DNA of 64,000 bases from Streptomyces chartreusis NRRL 3882 (lineage in GTDB: Bacteria; Actinomycetota; Actinomycetes; Streptomycetales; Streptomycetaceae), in the NCBI RefSeq assembly GCF_900236475.1, contig NZ_LT963352.1, positions 8,589,001 to 8,653,000 of the forward strand, read 5' to 3'. The translations under genes were made by a program, and so were the position numbers. Under the pieces are notes generated by a model. The model searched no databases, was not told where the DNA came from, and saw nothing but the letters and a program-made list of their open reading frames with translations. Positions 34,798 through 45,457 of the stretch are shown in pieces. Position 1 is the stretch's first letter. The number at the start of each line of letters is the position of its first letter.

Positions 34798-36243
34798 TCA
34801 GACCGCCGGAGCCGGGTACGTCGGGTACTCCACCCCGGACACGTGCTGCACGACCCGGATGACCTGGCAGGAGTAGCCGAACTCGTTGTCGTACCAGAGG
34901 TAGAGGATGGCGTTGTCGCCCTCGACCTTGGTGGCGCCGGCGTCGACGATCGAGGCGTGGCGCGAGCCGATGAAGTCGCTGGAGACCGCGTCGGGGGCGC
35001 TGATGAAGTCGATCTGGCGCTTCAGCGGCGAGGTCAGGGACACCTCGCGCAGGTAGTCGAGCACCTCCTGGCGGGTGGTCTCGCGCGCCAGCTGGAGGTT
35101 GAGGATCGCGATGGAGACGTCCGGCACCGGGACCCGGATGGAGCTGCCGGTGATCTTCGCCTTGAGGTCGGGCAGCGCCTTGGCGACCGCGGAGGCGGCA
35201 CCCGTCTCGGTGATGACCATGTTGAGCGGCGCGCTGCGGCCCCGGCGCTCGGACTTGTGGTAGTTGTCCAGCAGGTTCTGGTCGTTGGTGAACGAGTGGA
35301 CGGTCTCCACGTGGCCGCGCTGGACGCCGAACTCGTCGTCCATCGCCTTCAGCGGCGGCACTATGGCGTTCGTGGTGCACGAGGCGCAGGACAGGATCTG
35401 CTCGTCCGGCTTGATCGTGTCGTGGTTCACGCCGTGCACGATGTTCGGGACGTCGCCCTTGCCGGGCGCGGTCAGCACGACCTTGTCGATGCCCGGGCGC
35501 AGGTGCGTGGACAGACCCTCGCGGTCGCGCCACTTGCCGGTGTTGTCGATGAGGATGGCGTCCTTGATGCCGTACGCCGTGTAGTCGACCTCGGACGGGT
35601 CGTTCGCGTAGATGACCTTGATCGCGTTGCCGTTGGCGACGATCGTGCTGTTCGCCTCGTCGACGGTGATCGTGCCCTGGAACTGGCCGTGGATGGAGTC
35701 GCGGCGCAGCAGCGAGGCGCGCTTGACGATGTCCTGCTCGCCTCCGCCGCGCACCACGATGGCGCGCAGGCGCAGGCCGTTGCCCGAGCCGGCCTTCTCG
35801 ATCAGCAGCCGGGCCACGAGCCGGCCGATGCGCCCGAACCCGTAGAGGACGACGTCACGCCCCTCGCGGCGCTCGATCTTGTTGGCTCCGGTGGCACCGG
35901 CGACGGCCTCGGCGGTGAACTCCGCGACCGACAGACCGCGGTCGTCCTCGCGGTACGTCGCGGCGAGCATGCCGATGTCGATCTGGGAGGGCCCGAGGTC
36001 GAGCTCGGCCAGAGTCTGCAGGAACGGCAGCGTCTCGGTGACCGAGAGCTCCGCACCGGCGATCTGCCGGGCGAACCGGTGGGTCTTGAGGATGCTGACC
36101 ACCGACTTGTTCACCAGGGAGCGGCTGTGCAGCAGGACGGTCACGTCCCGCTCCCGGTGCAGCTTCCCGATGATCGGGATCATCGACTCCGCGATCTCCT
36201 CGCGGTTCTTCCAGTTGGTGAACGAGTCGTCGTTGACAGTCAC
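34798..36243 (-). CDS. gap: Glyceraldehyde-3-phosphate dehydrogenase, long (GapB/gap2) type
   Basis: 481 aa. The NAD-binding motif VLYGFGRIGRLVARLL is preceded by an N-terminal extension of about 125 residues, as in the actinobacterial/gammaproteobacterial long GAPDH group. The catalytic Cys is in ILSCASCTTNAIVP. Phosphate-binding and C-terminal parts are intact (SERRGRSAPLNMVITETGA, WYDNEFGYSCQVIRVV). Long-type enzymes such as C. glutamicum GapB favour the gluconeogenic direction with NADP. GTG start at 36243. It is a second-copy type gene rather than the glycolytic gap-pgk-tpi locus, as those neighbours are absent. Confidence 0.95.
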   Translation of the reverse strand: MTVNDDSFTNWKNREEIAESMIPIIGKLHRERDVTVLLHSRSLVNKSVVSILKTHRFARQIAGAELSVTETLPFLQTLAELDLGPSQIDIGMLAATYREDDRGLSVAEFTAEAVAGATGANKIERREGRDVVLYGFGRIGRLVARLLIEKAGSGNGLRLRAIVVRGGGEQDIVKRASLLRRDSIHGQFQGTITVDEANSTIVANGNAIKVIYANDPSEVDYTAYGIKDAILIDNTGKWRDREGLSTHLRPGIDKVVLTAPGKGDVPNIVHGVNHDTIKPDEQILSCASCTTNAIVPPLKAMDDEFGVQRGHVETVHSFTNDQNLLDNYHKSERRGRSAPLNMVITETGAASAVAKALPDLKAKITGSSIRVPVPDVSIAILNLQLARETTRQEVLDYLREVSLTSPLKRQIDFISAPDAVSSDFIGSRHASIVDAGATKVEGDNAILYLWYDNEFGYSCQVIRVVQHVSGVEYPTYPAPAV

Positions 36244-36411
36244 AGATCCATCTTTCGAGCTAGGCGGCGCTCATATGTTAAACCGTCGATTTCTGGATCA
36301 TGAACGGGGTGCCCGCTGAGCGCTCCGCCCTGCCGGAACGCCGCGCTCCACGCGCCCCTCGCGGCCTCGCCTGGGATGATCGGAAGAGAGCCCCACGCGA
36401 AAGGGACGCTC

Positions 36412-37314
36412 ATGGACTTCGACGCCGTGGCCGACGGGCTGTACGCCCTGCGGCCGGAGGAGTTCACCGCCGCCCGCTCCTCGGCCGTGGCCGCCGCCCG
36501 CACCGCCGGCGACCGGGAACTCGCCGAGCGGATCGGCGCGTTGCGCAAACCCAGTCTCGCGGCCTGGGCCAGCAACCTCCTGGTCCGCAGCCGGCCCGGC
36601 GACGTCGGGCCCCTGCTCCGCCTGGGCGAAGGACTGCGGCACGCCCACCACTCGCTGGACCGCACCCAACTGCGCGAACTGAGCCGGCAGCAGCACGCGC
36701 TCATCCGCGCCCTGTCCGCTCAGGCCCGGCAGCTCGCCACGGAGGCCGGACATCCGATCGGCGAAGGAGTGCAGCGCGAGGTCGAGAACACCTTGCACGC
36801 GGTCCTGGCCGACCCCGAGGCGGCCCAGGCATGGGCGAGCGGCCGGCTGGCCAAGCCGCTCAGTGCCGCCGTCGGCTTCCCGGCCGCCGCCGCGAGCGCC
36901 GTCGCGCAGAGCACCGTCCCGGAAAGCGCCGGGACCCAGCGTCGCCCGTCCGCCGCGACGGCCCCCTCCCGTCCGGACCGCAAGGCCGGCGAGCAACAGC
37001 GGCGACGGCTGGCGCAGGCCCGCCGGGACGTCGAGGCCGCCGACCGGGAGCTGCGGGCGCTGAAGGACGAGGCGGCCGCCGTCGGCCAGGCCGCGGAGGA
37101 GGCGAAACAGCAGGTGGACCGCCTCCAGCGGCGCGTCGACGAACTCACGGAGGAGCTCGCCCGCACCAGGGAGGCGCACCAGCAGGCCCGCTTCGCCGAG
37201 CGGTCGGCCCGGGAACGGGCGCGCACGGCCGACCGCCGTGTCCGCGAAGCGGATCGCAAAGCCGCGACGGCCGCCGCCCAGCTCGAACGCCTGACCTCAT
37301 CGGACGACCGGTAG
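36412..37314 (+). CDS. Hypothetical protein with C-terminal coiled coil
   Basis: 300 aa of unknown function. The N-terminal ~160 residues form a helical domain (EFTAARSSAVAAARTAG, GALRKPSLAAWASNLLVRSR, LRELSRQQHALIRALSAQA). A short disordered linker follows, then a long heptad-bearing coiled coil from about 200 to 295 (DVEAADRELRALKDEAAAVG, RLQRRVDELTEELARTREA). The LRKPSLAAWASNLLVR segment recurs in a widespread uncharacterised Streptomyces family. The ATG at 36412 follows AAAGGGA. Cytoplasmic; likely structural or DNA-associated, but nothing specific is visible. Confidence 0.8.
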   Translation: MDFDAVADGLYALRPEEFTAARSSAVAAARTAGDRELAERIGALRKPSLAAWASNLLVRSRPGDVGPLLRLGEGLRHAHHSLDRTQLRELSRQQHALIRALSAQARQLATEAGHPIGEGVQREVENTLHAVLADPEAAQAWASGRLAKPLSAAVGFPAAAASAVAQSTVPESAGTQRRPSAATAPSRPDRKAGEQQRRRLAQARRDVEAADRELRALKDEAAAVGQAAEEAKQQVDRLQRRVDELTEELARTREAHQQARFAERSARERARTADRRVREADRKAATAAAQLERLTSSDDR

Positions 37315-37679
37315 ACGGGCCGGTTCTCCCTGAGAGCGGGCGCATGGCCGGGCTCGCCCCCCGCCGGCGCGGTCCGTACGACCTGACCGGGTGGCAGGCT
37401 GCCGTGCTCGGCGCGGGAGTTGAGCCCGAGGCAGGGCCGGAAGCTGTGGTTGACCGGGACCCGTGTGTCGTCGCGGCCGTGCACGATCCGGGCGGGTTCG
37501 CCGTGCGGCTCGCCGTCGCGCCGGGTCGCGCCGCGACCGGACCGCCGAGTGAGTCGTCGTCGACGAGGGTGCCGGGGGAGGGGGCCCGCCCGCCCCTGGT
37601 GGCGTACGCGGCGGCGAGCGACACGGCGAGCAGCGGCGGGACGAACCGCAGGGGGCGGGCGGGCGATGCCGATCCTCCG
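37315..37679. other. Intergenic region without supported gene
   Basis: About 365 bp between the coiled-coil gene and the transporter gene. Both strands have open frames, but none shows a credible start, codon bias or family similarity. A weak signal-peptide-like stretch (FVPPLLAVSLAAAYA) exists in one minus frame and is most likely chance. Confidence 0.4.
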
Positions 37680-39014
37680 TCAGAGGGAGAGGGCGCCGGT
37701 GAGGACGGCACCGGCGGTCATCACGAGCGTGGTGGCGAAGGCCCAGCGGAAGATGAAGCGCTGGTGCTCGCCGAGCTGGACGCCGCTCATGCCGACCAGG
37801 ATGAACGTGGCGGCGGTGAGCGGGCTGAGCGGGAAACCCGTCGTCATCTGGCCGAGCACGGCGGCCCGGGCGACCTCGGCCGGGTCGGTACCGAAGCCGC
37901 GGGCCGTCTCGGCGAGGACGGGCAGGACACCGAAGTAGTAGGCGTCCGGGGTGAACACCAGACTCAGCGGCATGCCCGTGACGGCCACGAGGACCGGCAG
38001 ACGGCCGCCGAGGGAGTCCGGTATCACGGACACGAGCGCCTCGGCCATCTCGTCGATCATCCCGGTCCCGGTGAGGACCCCCGTGAACACACCGGCCGCG
38101 AAGATCATCGTGGTCACGAGGACGACGTTCTTCGCGTGCCGGTCGAGCAGCGCCTGCTGCTGTTCCCAGCCGGGGTGGTTGACCAGGAGGGCCACCGCGA
38201 ACCCGAGGACGAACAGCACCGGCAGCGGCATGACCTCCAGGATCAGCGCCACGACGAGCACGACGGTCAGCAGCAGGTTGAAGACCGTCAGCCAGCGCGG
38301 CGCCGGCGCCGCGACCCGGACGGCACCCGGCCCGTCACCGGGCGCCGGGGCGCTCACAGGAACCGGCTCGCCGGCGGCTTCCTCGCGCGGCCCGGTGAGA
38401 GCACCGAGCCGCCGCCGCTCCCGCCGGCCGATCAGCCAGGACGCCACCAGGACCCACGCGATCCCGAACCCCATCGCGGGCAGCACGGGCGTGAAGACGT
38501 CCGAACTCTCCAGCTTCAGCGCCGCCATGGCACGCACCGTCGGCCCGCCCCACGGGACCATGTTCATCACCCCCGCCCCAAGACAGACGACCCCGGACAG
38601 CACCAGCGGACTCATGCCCAGCTTCCGGTAGACGGGCAGCAGCGCGGAGACGGTGATGAGGAACGTGGAGGCCCCGTCGCCGTCCAGGGCCACGCACAGC
38701 GTGAGGACGGCCGTGGCGACGGTGACGCGCATCGGATCGCCCTTGGCCAGCCGCAGCAGACCGCGGATCAGCGGATCGAACAGACCCGCGTCCACCATGA
38801 GACTGAAGTACAGCACGGCGAACGCGATCATGATGCCGGTCGGCGCCACCTTCGACAGGCCGTCGAGCACCATCCCGCCCAGCTCGCCCGCGGACCCGCC
38901 CGCCAGCGCCGCGAGCACCGGAAGCACCACCAGCGCGACCAGCACCGAGACCCGTTTGGTCATGGTGAGCAACAGGAACAGGGCGATCGTGGCGAAGCCC
39001 AGGGCTGCCGGCAT
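37680..39014 (-). CDS. CitMHS-family citrate/organic-acid:cation symporter
   Basis: 444 aa inner-membrane transporter of the CitMHS family, importing citrate or related di/tricarboxylates, often with a divalent metal. About 11-12 TM helices. Typical segments: LGFATIALFLLLTMTKRVSV, LYFSLMVDAGLFDPLIRGLL, DGDGASTFLITVSALLPVYR, NMVPWGGPTVRAMAAL, GMPLSLVFTPDAYYFGVLPV. A hydrophilic loop of about 40 residues sits mid-protein. The ATG at 39014 is divergent from lysR. A conserved operator-like element at 39104-39159 lies 90 bp upstream and is shared with the CoA-transferase promoter. Probably the uptake step for the acid processed by the genes at 40226-42398. Confidence 0.93.
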   Translation of the reverse strand: MPAALGFATIALFLLLTMTKRVSVLVALVVLPVLAALAGGSAGELGGMVLDGLSKVAPTGIMIAFAVLYFSLMVDAGLFDPLIRGLLRLAKGDPMRVTVATAVLTLCVALDGDGASTFLITVSALLPVYRKLGMSPLVLSGVVCLGAGVMNMVPWGGPTVRAMAALKLESSDVFTPVLPAMGFGIAWVLVASWLIGRRERRRLGALTGPREEAAGEPVPVSAPAPGDGPGAVRVAAPAPRWLTVFNLLLTVVLVVALILEVMPLPVLFVLGFAVALLVNHPGWEQQQALLDRHAKNVVLVTTMIFAAGVFTGVLTGTGMIDEMAEALVSVIPDSLGGRLPVLVAVTGMPLSLVFTPDAYYFGVLPVLAETARGFGTDPAEVARAAVLGQMTTGFPLSPLTAATFILVGMSGVQLGEHQRFIFRWAFATTLVMTAGAVLTGALSL

Positions 39015-39103
39015 GATGGCGCTCGCTTTCTCGGGTCGCGGTCCCCGGCGGCGGAGAGCGTGGCGTACGGGGATAGCCGAGAGTGTCCGAGCGCCGGATG
39101 ATC

Positions 39104-39159
39104 CCTGTCCAGCATCAAACCGGCATCTGTCCATGCGATCCCCGCATCAATCGGCTCGC
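39104..39159. promoter_or_regulatory. LysR-type operator region A (transporter/lysR intergenic)
   Basis: 56 bp that recurs in inverse orientation at 40113-40168 with 43 of 56 identical positions and no gaps. Conserved blocks are CCTGTCCAGCA, CCATGCGATC, CGCAT and AATCGG. The centre ATGCG-N5-CGCAT (39133-39147) is a T-N11-A LysR box. It lies between the divergent transporter and lysR genes. Confidence 0.85.
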
Positions 39160-39180
39160 TCTGACGTACGCTTCCCGGCC

Positions 39181-40104
39181 ATGGATGCCACCCTGCGTCA
39201 GCTGACGGCGTACGCGGCCGTCGCCCGGGCGACGAGTTTCACCGCGGCAGCAGCCCAGTTGGGCGTCTCGCAGTCCTCCCTCAGCCGCGCGGTCGCCGAC
39301 CTGGAGCGGCAGGTCGGCGCCCAACTGCTCGAACGCGACACGCGCAACGTGCAGTTGACCGCCGCGGGCGCCGAGGCGCTGCGGATCGCCGAACAGATCC
39401 TCAGCGCCCACCGGGCCGGGATGAAGGAACTGGACCGCTTCCTGCTCGGCGAGTCCGGCACCGTCGCCGTCGCCACCCTGCCCTCCGTCGCGGCGGTGCT
39501 GCTTCCGCAGGTGATCTCCGGCTTCCGCACGGACCGGCCGCGCGTCGCCGTACGCCTGCTGGACGGCCTGGAACGGGCCGTGCTGAACCGGGTCCTGTCC
39601 GGCGACGCGGACTTCGCGATCACCACGGTCGGCGTGCCGCCCGAGCGGCTGGAGCACCGCCCGCTGGTGCGCGACCGTTTCGTCGCGGTCCTGCGCGAGG
39701 ACCATCCGCTCGCCGCCCGCGACGAGGTCGGCTGGGCGGACCTGGCCCGCGAGCCGTTCCTGGCCGTCGGACGGGACTCGAGCGTGCGGCGGCTGACGGA
39801 CGCCGCGTTCGGCCAGGTCGACGCGCACGCCGTACCGGCGGCGGAGGCCGGCAGTGTCGCCACGGTGGGTGGACTGGTCGCCGCCGGCCTCGGCGTGAGC
39901 GCGCTGCCCGCCCTGGTGCTGCCCCTGCTGGGCACCGGGCCCTTCGTGTTCCGGCCGCTCGTCGAACCGGTGGTCGACCGGCGCCTCGACATCGCCCTGC
40001 GCGCACGCCGTACCCTCCCGCGCGTGACCGAGCACTTCCTGGAGACGCTCGAGGACTTCCGCGCCCAGGGCCGGGACCTGCCGCCGGGAGTCTCCTGGGC
40101 CTGA
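39181..40104 (+). CDS. LysR-family regulator of the organic-acid locus
   Basis: 307 aa LysR regulator. The N-terminal winged HTH is LRQLTAYAAVARATSFTAAA, AQLGVSQSSLSRAVADLERQ. The effector domain is typical (VAVATLPSVAAVLLPQVISG, FVAVLREDHPLAARDEV, VATVGGLVAAGLGVSALPAL). ATG at 39181. It is divergent from the CitMHS transporter gene and followed by the CoA-transferase operon. Two matching 56-bp elements with T-N11-A boxes flank the gene, so it probably controls both sides and itself. The effector is likely the imported acid or its CoA derivative (inference). Confidence 0.95.
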   Translation: MDATLRQLTAYAAVARATSFTAAAAQLGVSQSSLSRAVADLERQVGAQLLERDTRNVQLTAAGAEALRIAEQILSAHRAGMKELDRFLLGESGTVAVATLPSVAAVLLPQVISGFRTDRPRVAVRLLDGLERAVLNRVLSGDADFAITTVGVPPERLEHRPLVRDRFVAVLREDHPLAARDEVGWADLAREPFLAVGRDSSVRRLTDAAFGQVDAHAVPAAEAGSVATVGGLVAAGLGVSALPALVLPLLGTGPFVFRPLVEPVVDRRLDIALRARRTLPRVTEHFLETLEDFRAQGRDLPPGVSWA

Positions 40105-40112
40105 GCACCGAC

Positions 40113-40168
40113 GCGGGCCGATTCATGCGCTGATCGCATGGATTGATGGCCTTCCTTTGCTGGACAGG
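40113..40168. promoter_or_regulatory. LysR-type operator region B (upstream of CoA-transferase operon)
   Basis: Inverted partner of the element at 39104-39159. The T-N11-A palindrome ATGCGCTGATCGCAT occupies 40125-40139. Ends 57 bp before the GTG of the CoA-transferase gene. Relative to each target gene, A and B have the same orientation. Confidence 0.85.
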
Positions 40169-40225
40169 CATTTCTGCGCCTCGGCAGTCTGAAGAACCGA
40201 CCAGCTGAGCCGAGGGGACGCATCC

Positions 40226-41446
40226 GTGCCGGACAAGGACATGCCGAACGCCACCGGACAGGGGCAGTTGTGCGGACTGAAAGTGGTCGAGTTCGCTCAT
40301 GTGGTGGCCGGGCCGCTCGCGGGTTCGATGCTCGCCGACCAGGGTGCGGACGTGGTCCACGTCGAACCCCCGGGTGCCGGTGACGCCGCTCGCGCCATGG
40401 GGCCCCGGCGCGACGGCGTTCCCCTGTGGTTCAAGGTCGCCGCCCGCAACAAGCGCTCCGTCACGCTCGACCTGCACCACGAGGCGGGCCGCGCGGTCGC
40501 CCACCGCCTCGTCGCCTGGGCGGACGTCGTCATCGTCACCCTGCGCGCCGGGCGCCTGCGCCGCTGGGGCCTCGACTGGGAGTCCGTGCACCGGATCAAC
40601 CCGAAGGCCGTCCTGCTCCAGATATCCGGCTTCGGCGCCACGTCCAGCCAGGCCGACGCCCCCGGCTTCGGCAAGATGGGTGAGGCCCGCAGCGGCGTCG
40701 TCCACCTGACCGGTTCCCCCGACGGGCCGCCCGTCCACACCGGCTTCTCGCACGGCGACGCCGTGACCGGTCTGATGGGCGCCTACGCCGTCCTCGCCGC
40801 CCTCCACCGGCGCGACCACGATCCCGGTTTCGACGGCGAGTGGATCGATCTCGCCCTGTTCGAGCCCCTGTTCCGGCTCGTCGAGTGGCAGGTCATCGTC
40901 CACGACCAGCTGGGAACCGTGCCGCAGCGCTCCGGCAACCAGCTCGCGGTCGCACCCGCCGCCGTGATCAACACCTACCGCTCCCGCGACGAGCAGTGGA
41001 TCACCGTGACCTCCGCGACCCTGCGCTCGGTGCGCAACGTGGCCCGGCTGCTGGGCCTGCCCGAGGAGGAGTTCGCCACGTCGGAACAACAGCACGCGCG
41101 AAGCGGGGAGTTGGACGACGGACTGCGGGCGTGGGTGGCCGGCCGCACCGCCGCCGAGTGCCTGGAGGCCTTCGCCCGCGCCGAGGTGGTGGCCTCCCGG
41201 GTGTTCGACGCGGCCGACATCGCGGCCGACCCGGTCTACGCCGAACGCGGCGACATCGTCACCGTGGCCGACCCCGACCTGGGCGACGTCCGGATGCAGG
41301 CGGTCATCCCGCACTTCCGGCAACGCCCCGGCCGCGTCTGGCGCACCGGACCAGCACTCGGCCAGGACAACGACCTCGTGTACCGCGACTGGCTCGGACT
41401 GAGCGACCAGGAACTGGCCGAACTGGAGAAGAACGATGTCGTCTGA
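40226..41446 (+). CDS. Class III (CaiB/BaiF) CoA-transferase
   Basis: 406 aa family III CoA-transferase, moving CoA between an acyl-CoA donor and a carboxylic acid. N-terminal LKVVEFAHVVAGPLAGSMLA, ADQGADVVHVEPPGAGD, then RNKRSVTLDLHHEAGRAVAH. Catalytic Asp should be in GFGKMGEARSG/VTGLMGAYAVLAALH region by family position (aspartate lies shortly before, not individually confirmed). C-terminal FDAADIAADPVYAERGD is typical. GTG at 40226 after GAGGGG. Overlaps the CitE-like gene by 11 bp, implying sequential enzymes: acid activation, then cleavage. Close relatives act on succinyl/itaconyl/citramalyl-CoA, formate/oxalate or carnitine; substrate not determined. Confidence 0.93.
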   Translation: MPDKDMPNATGQGQLCGLKVVEFAHVVAGPLAGSMLADQGADVVHVEPPGAGDAARAMGPRRDGVPLWFKVAARNKRSVTLDLHHEAGRAVAHRLVAWADVVIVTLRAGRLRRWGLDWESVHRINPKAVLLQISGFGATSSQADAPGFGKMGEARSGVVHLTGSPDGPPVHTGFSHGDAVTGLMGAYAVLAALHRRDHDPGFDGEWIDLALFEPLFRLVEWQVIVHDQLGTVPQRSGNQLAVAPAAVINTYRSRDEQWITVTSATLRSVRNVARLLGLPEEEFATSEQQHARSGELDDGLRAWVAGRTAAECLEAFARAEVVASRVFDAADIAADPVYAERGDIVTVADPDLGDVRMQAVIPHFRQRPGRVWRTGPALGQDNDLVYRDWLGLSDQELAELEKNDVV

Positions 41447-42398
41447 ACCCCACAGCACGACCCGCACGACCGTGCCCCACAGCACGACCACGTCCCGTGC
41501 CACGGCCATCCCCCGGCCGGCACCCCGCTCCCTCCTCTTCGTCCCCGGCCTCCGCACGGACTGGCTGCCCAAGGCGCGCGCGGCCGGTGCCGACGCCGTC
41601 GTCCTCGACCTGGAGGACGCGGTTCCGGCCCCCGACAAGCCGCTCGCCCGCGCCCGGGTGGCCGAGGCCCTGGCGGAGGCCGCCGCGGAGCCGGCCGGCG
41701 GCATGGCCCTGTTCGTCCGCGTCAACCCGCTCGAGGACTGGACCGCCGCCGAGGAACTGCGTGCCGTCGTACGCCCCGGACTGGCCGGGGTGGTCCTGCC
41801 CAAGGTGCACACCGCCGCCGACGTACGGCTGGCGGACCGCCTCATCGGCTGGTGCGAACACGCACACGGCCTGCCCGCCGGCGCGACGGCCCTCGTCCCG
41901 CTGCTGGAGTCGGCCCGCGCCCTGCACGACGCCTACGACATCGCCGCCGCGGCCCCCCGGGTCGCACACGTCGGCGCACTGACCGCACCCGGCGGCGACG
42001 TGGAACGCGCCGTCGGCTACCGCTGGAGCCCCGAGGGCACCGAGACCCTGGCCCTCCGTTCCCGCGTCCTGCTCGACGTCCGCGCCGCCGGAGCACCCGG
42101 CCCGGTCACCGGACTGTGGACGGACATCACCGACCTGAGGGGCCTGCGCGCCTTCGCCGAGCAGAACCGCGCCCTCGGCTACGAGGGGATGATGGCCGTC
42201 CACCCGACCCACGTCCCCGTGATCAACGAGGTCTTCGCCCCCACCCCCCAAGAGCTCGACCGCTGTGCGCGTCTCGTGGCAGCCGTGGAATCGGCCCAGC
42301 GTGACGGCGTCGGCGCCCTCACCTTCGAGGGCCGGATGGTCGACGAGGCCATGGCCGAAACCGCACGGGCGGTGCTGGCGCGACACGGACACGGCTGA
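41436..42398 (+). CDS. CitE/HpcH-family CoA-ester lyase (citramalyl/malyl-CoA lyase-like)
   Basis: 320 aa HpcH/HpaI-type barrel lyase. SLLFVPGLRTDWLPKARAAG, DAVVLDLEDAVPAPDKP (acidic Mg-binding), FVRVNPLEDW, VVLPKVHTAADV, ALVPLLESARAL, and GYEGMMAVHPTHVPVINEVF are the CitE family blocks. The first ~25 residues are a Ser/Thr-rich tail with the short repeat PHSTT. ATG at 41436, overlapping the CoA-transferase stop. Stand-alone CitE-like proteins cleave malyl-, citramalyl- or HMG-type CoA esters to acetyl-CoA and an oxo-acid. No CitD/CitF subunits are present, so it is not fermentative citrate lyase. Confidence 0.93.
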   Translation: MSSEPHSTTRTTVPHSTTTSRATAIPRPAPRSLLFVPGLRTDWLPKARAAGADAVVLDLEDAVPAPDKPLARARVAEALAEAAAEPAGGMALFVRVNPLEDWTAAEELRAVVRPGLAGVVLPKVHTAADVRLADRLIGWCEHAHGLPAGATALVPLLESARALHDAYDIAAAAPRVAHVGALTAPGGDVERAVGYRWSPEGTETLALRSRVLLDVRAAGAPGPVTGLWTDITDLRGLRAFAEQNRALGYEGMMAVHPTHVPVINEVFAPTPQELDRCARLVAAVESAQRDGVGALTFEGRMVDEAMAETARAVLARHGHG

Positions 42399-42433
42399 CA
42401 CCATCCCGCCACCGAACCGGAGCGCGATCATCG

Positions 42434-42457
42434 ATGCTGTGACGGAGTTCACAGCAT
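42434..42457 (+). terminator. Hairpin after the CitE-like gene
   Basis: ATGCTGTGA, loop CGGAGT, TCACAGCAT: perfect 9-bp stem 35 bp after the lyase stop. It lacks a U tract, so an operator is an alternative. Confidence 0.5.
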
Positions 42458-42524
42458 GCCGTCGAGGGCGTGGCCCCAAGGCGCAACCCGCGTCACACCT
42501 GGCCGCACCCGCGCGACACAAAAA

Positions 42525-42571
42525 TTGAACCGTTCGTTTTCTTGAATCACTCGTGTTTGTGCGGCTAGGTT
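42525..42571 (+). promoter_or_regulatory. furA promoter and candidate FurA operator
   Basis: Direct repeats TTGAACCGTTCG (42525-42536) and TTGAATCACTCG (42542-42553) are spaced by 17 bp. The second contains the -35 element TTGAAT, 18 bp before TAGGTT (42566-42571). Repressor binding here would block the promoter. The -10 ends 7 bases before the furA ATG, so transcription should begin at or next to the start codon. Confidence 0.65.
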
Positions 42572-42578
42572 GTCCGCC

Positions 42579-43016
42579 ATGACCGCATCCCGGAACCCGA
42601 CCGCCGCCGAAGAGCTGCGCGGTGCCGGCCTGAGGGTGACGGCCGCCCGCGTCGCACTGCTCCAGGCCGTGCGGGACGGCGACCACCTCGGCGCCGAGGC
42701 GATCGCCTCCGAGGTACGCGGCCGCGTCGGCCACATCTCCGTCCAAGCCGTGTACGAGGGGCTCCACGCACTCACCGCGGCGGGACTCATACGCCGCCTC
42801 GAGCCACCCGGCAGCCCCGCCCTGTACGAGGGACGGGTCGGCGACAACCACCACCACCTCGTGTGCCGGTCCTGCGGGGCCGTCGCCGACGTCGACTGCG
42901 CGGTCGGCCACGCCCCCTGCCTGACCGCGTCCGACGACCGGGGCTTCGCCGTCGACGAGGCCGAGGTCATCTACTGGGGCCTGTGCCCCGCCTGCTCCAC
43001 CGCCCGCAGTACCTGA
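42579..43016 (+). CDS. furA: FurA-type peroxide-sensing repressor
   Basis: 145 aa Fur-family regulator. DNA-binding helix region (LRGAGLRVTAARVALLQAVR, VQAVYEGLHALTAAGLIRRL). The metal-binding motif is HHHLVCRSCGAVADVDC and a second Cys pair is in LCPACSTA; these recall the zinc and thiol sites of FurA/FurS/CatR. ATG at 42579 chosen over an upstream TTG at 42570. No Shine-Dalgarno precedes it and the -10 element is 7 bases away, so it is probably leaderless. Encoded 51 bp before katG in the same direction, the classical actinobacterial furA-katG arrangement. Confidence 0.95.
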   Translation: MTASRNPTAAEELRGAGLRVTAARVALLQAVRDGDHLGAEAIASEVRGRVGHISVQAVYEGLHALTAAGLIRRLEPPGSPALYEGRVGDNHHHLVCRSCGAVADVDCAVGHAPCLTASDDRGFAVDEAEVIYWGLCPACSTARST

Positions 43017-43067
43017 GCGATGTGATCCACCCGAGCACCGTGTTCCACCCCGTCCGGAAGGATTTCC

Positions 43068-45293
<2,226 letters not shown>

Positions 45294-45309
45294 TCACACC
45301 CGCCTGACA

Positions 45310-45341
45310 GGACGCCCCGGGCCGACCGGCCCGGGGCGTCC
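45310..45341 (+). terminator. Terminator of the furA-katG operon
   Basis: GGACGCCCCGGGCC, loop GACC, GGCCCGGGGCGTCC: perfect 14-bp stem 17 bp after the katG stop. Confidence 0.88.
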
Positions 45342-45457
45342 CGCGTTGCCTGAGGGTTCGTCAAATGCCGTTCAAGGTAAGAACATCACTTACCCAACTC
45401 TCACCATGAAACGGCAAGGAACGCGGCCGGGCCCGGATCCGGGCATACGTTCTGGCC

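Noticed and set aside
32697..34862. Arg-rich frame of 721 codons overlapping the GH30-like gene
   Set aside because: Out-of-frame translation of the secreted enzyme; composition typical of +1 shadows.
37315..37711. Possible small exported protein downstream of the transporter gene
   Set aside because: The hydrophobic stretch is short, no start with ribosome-binding site is visible, and codon bias is weak.
36300..39101. Open frame of 933 codons crossing two genes and a gap
   Set aside because: High-GC shadow. It is very Arg/Pro/Gly-rich with no recognisable motifs, while known families occupy the other frames.
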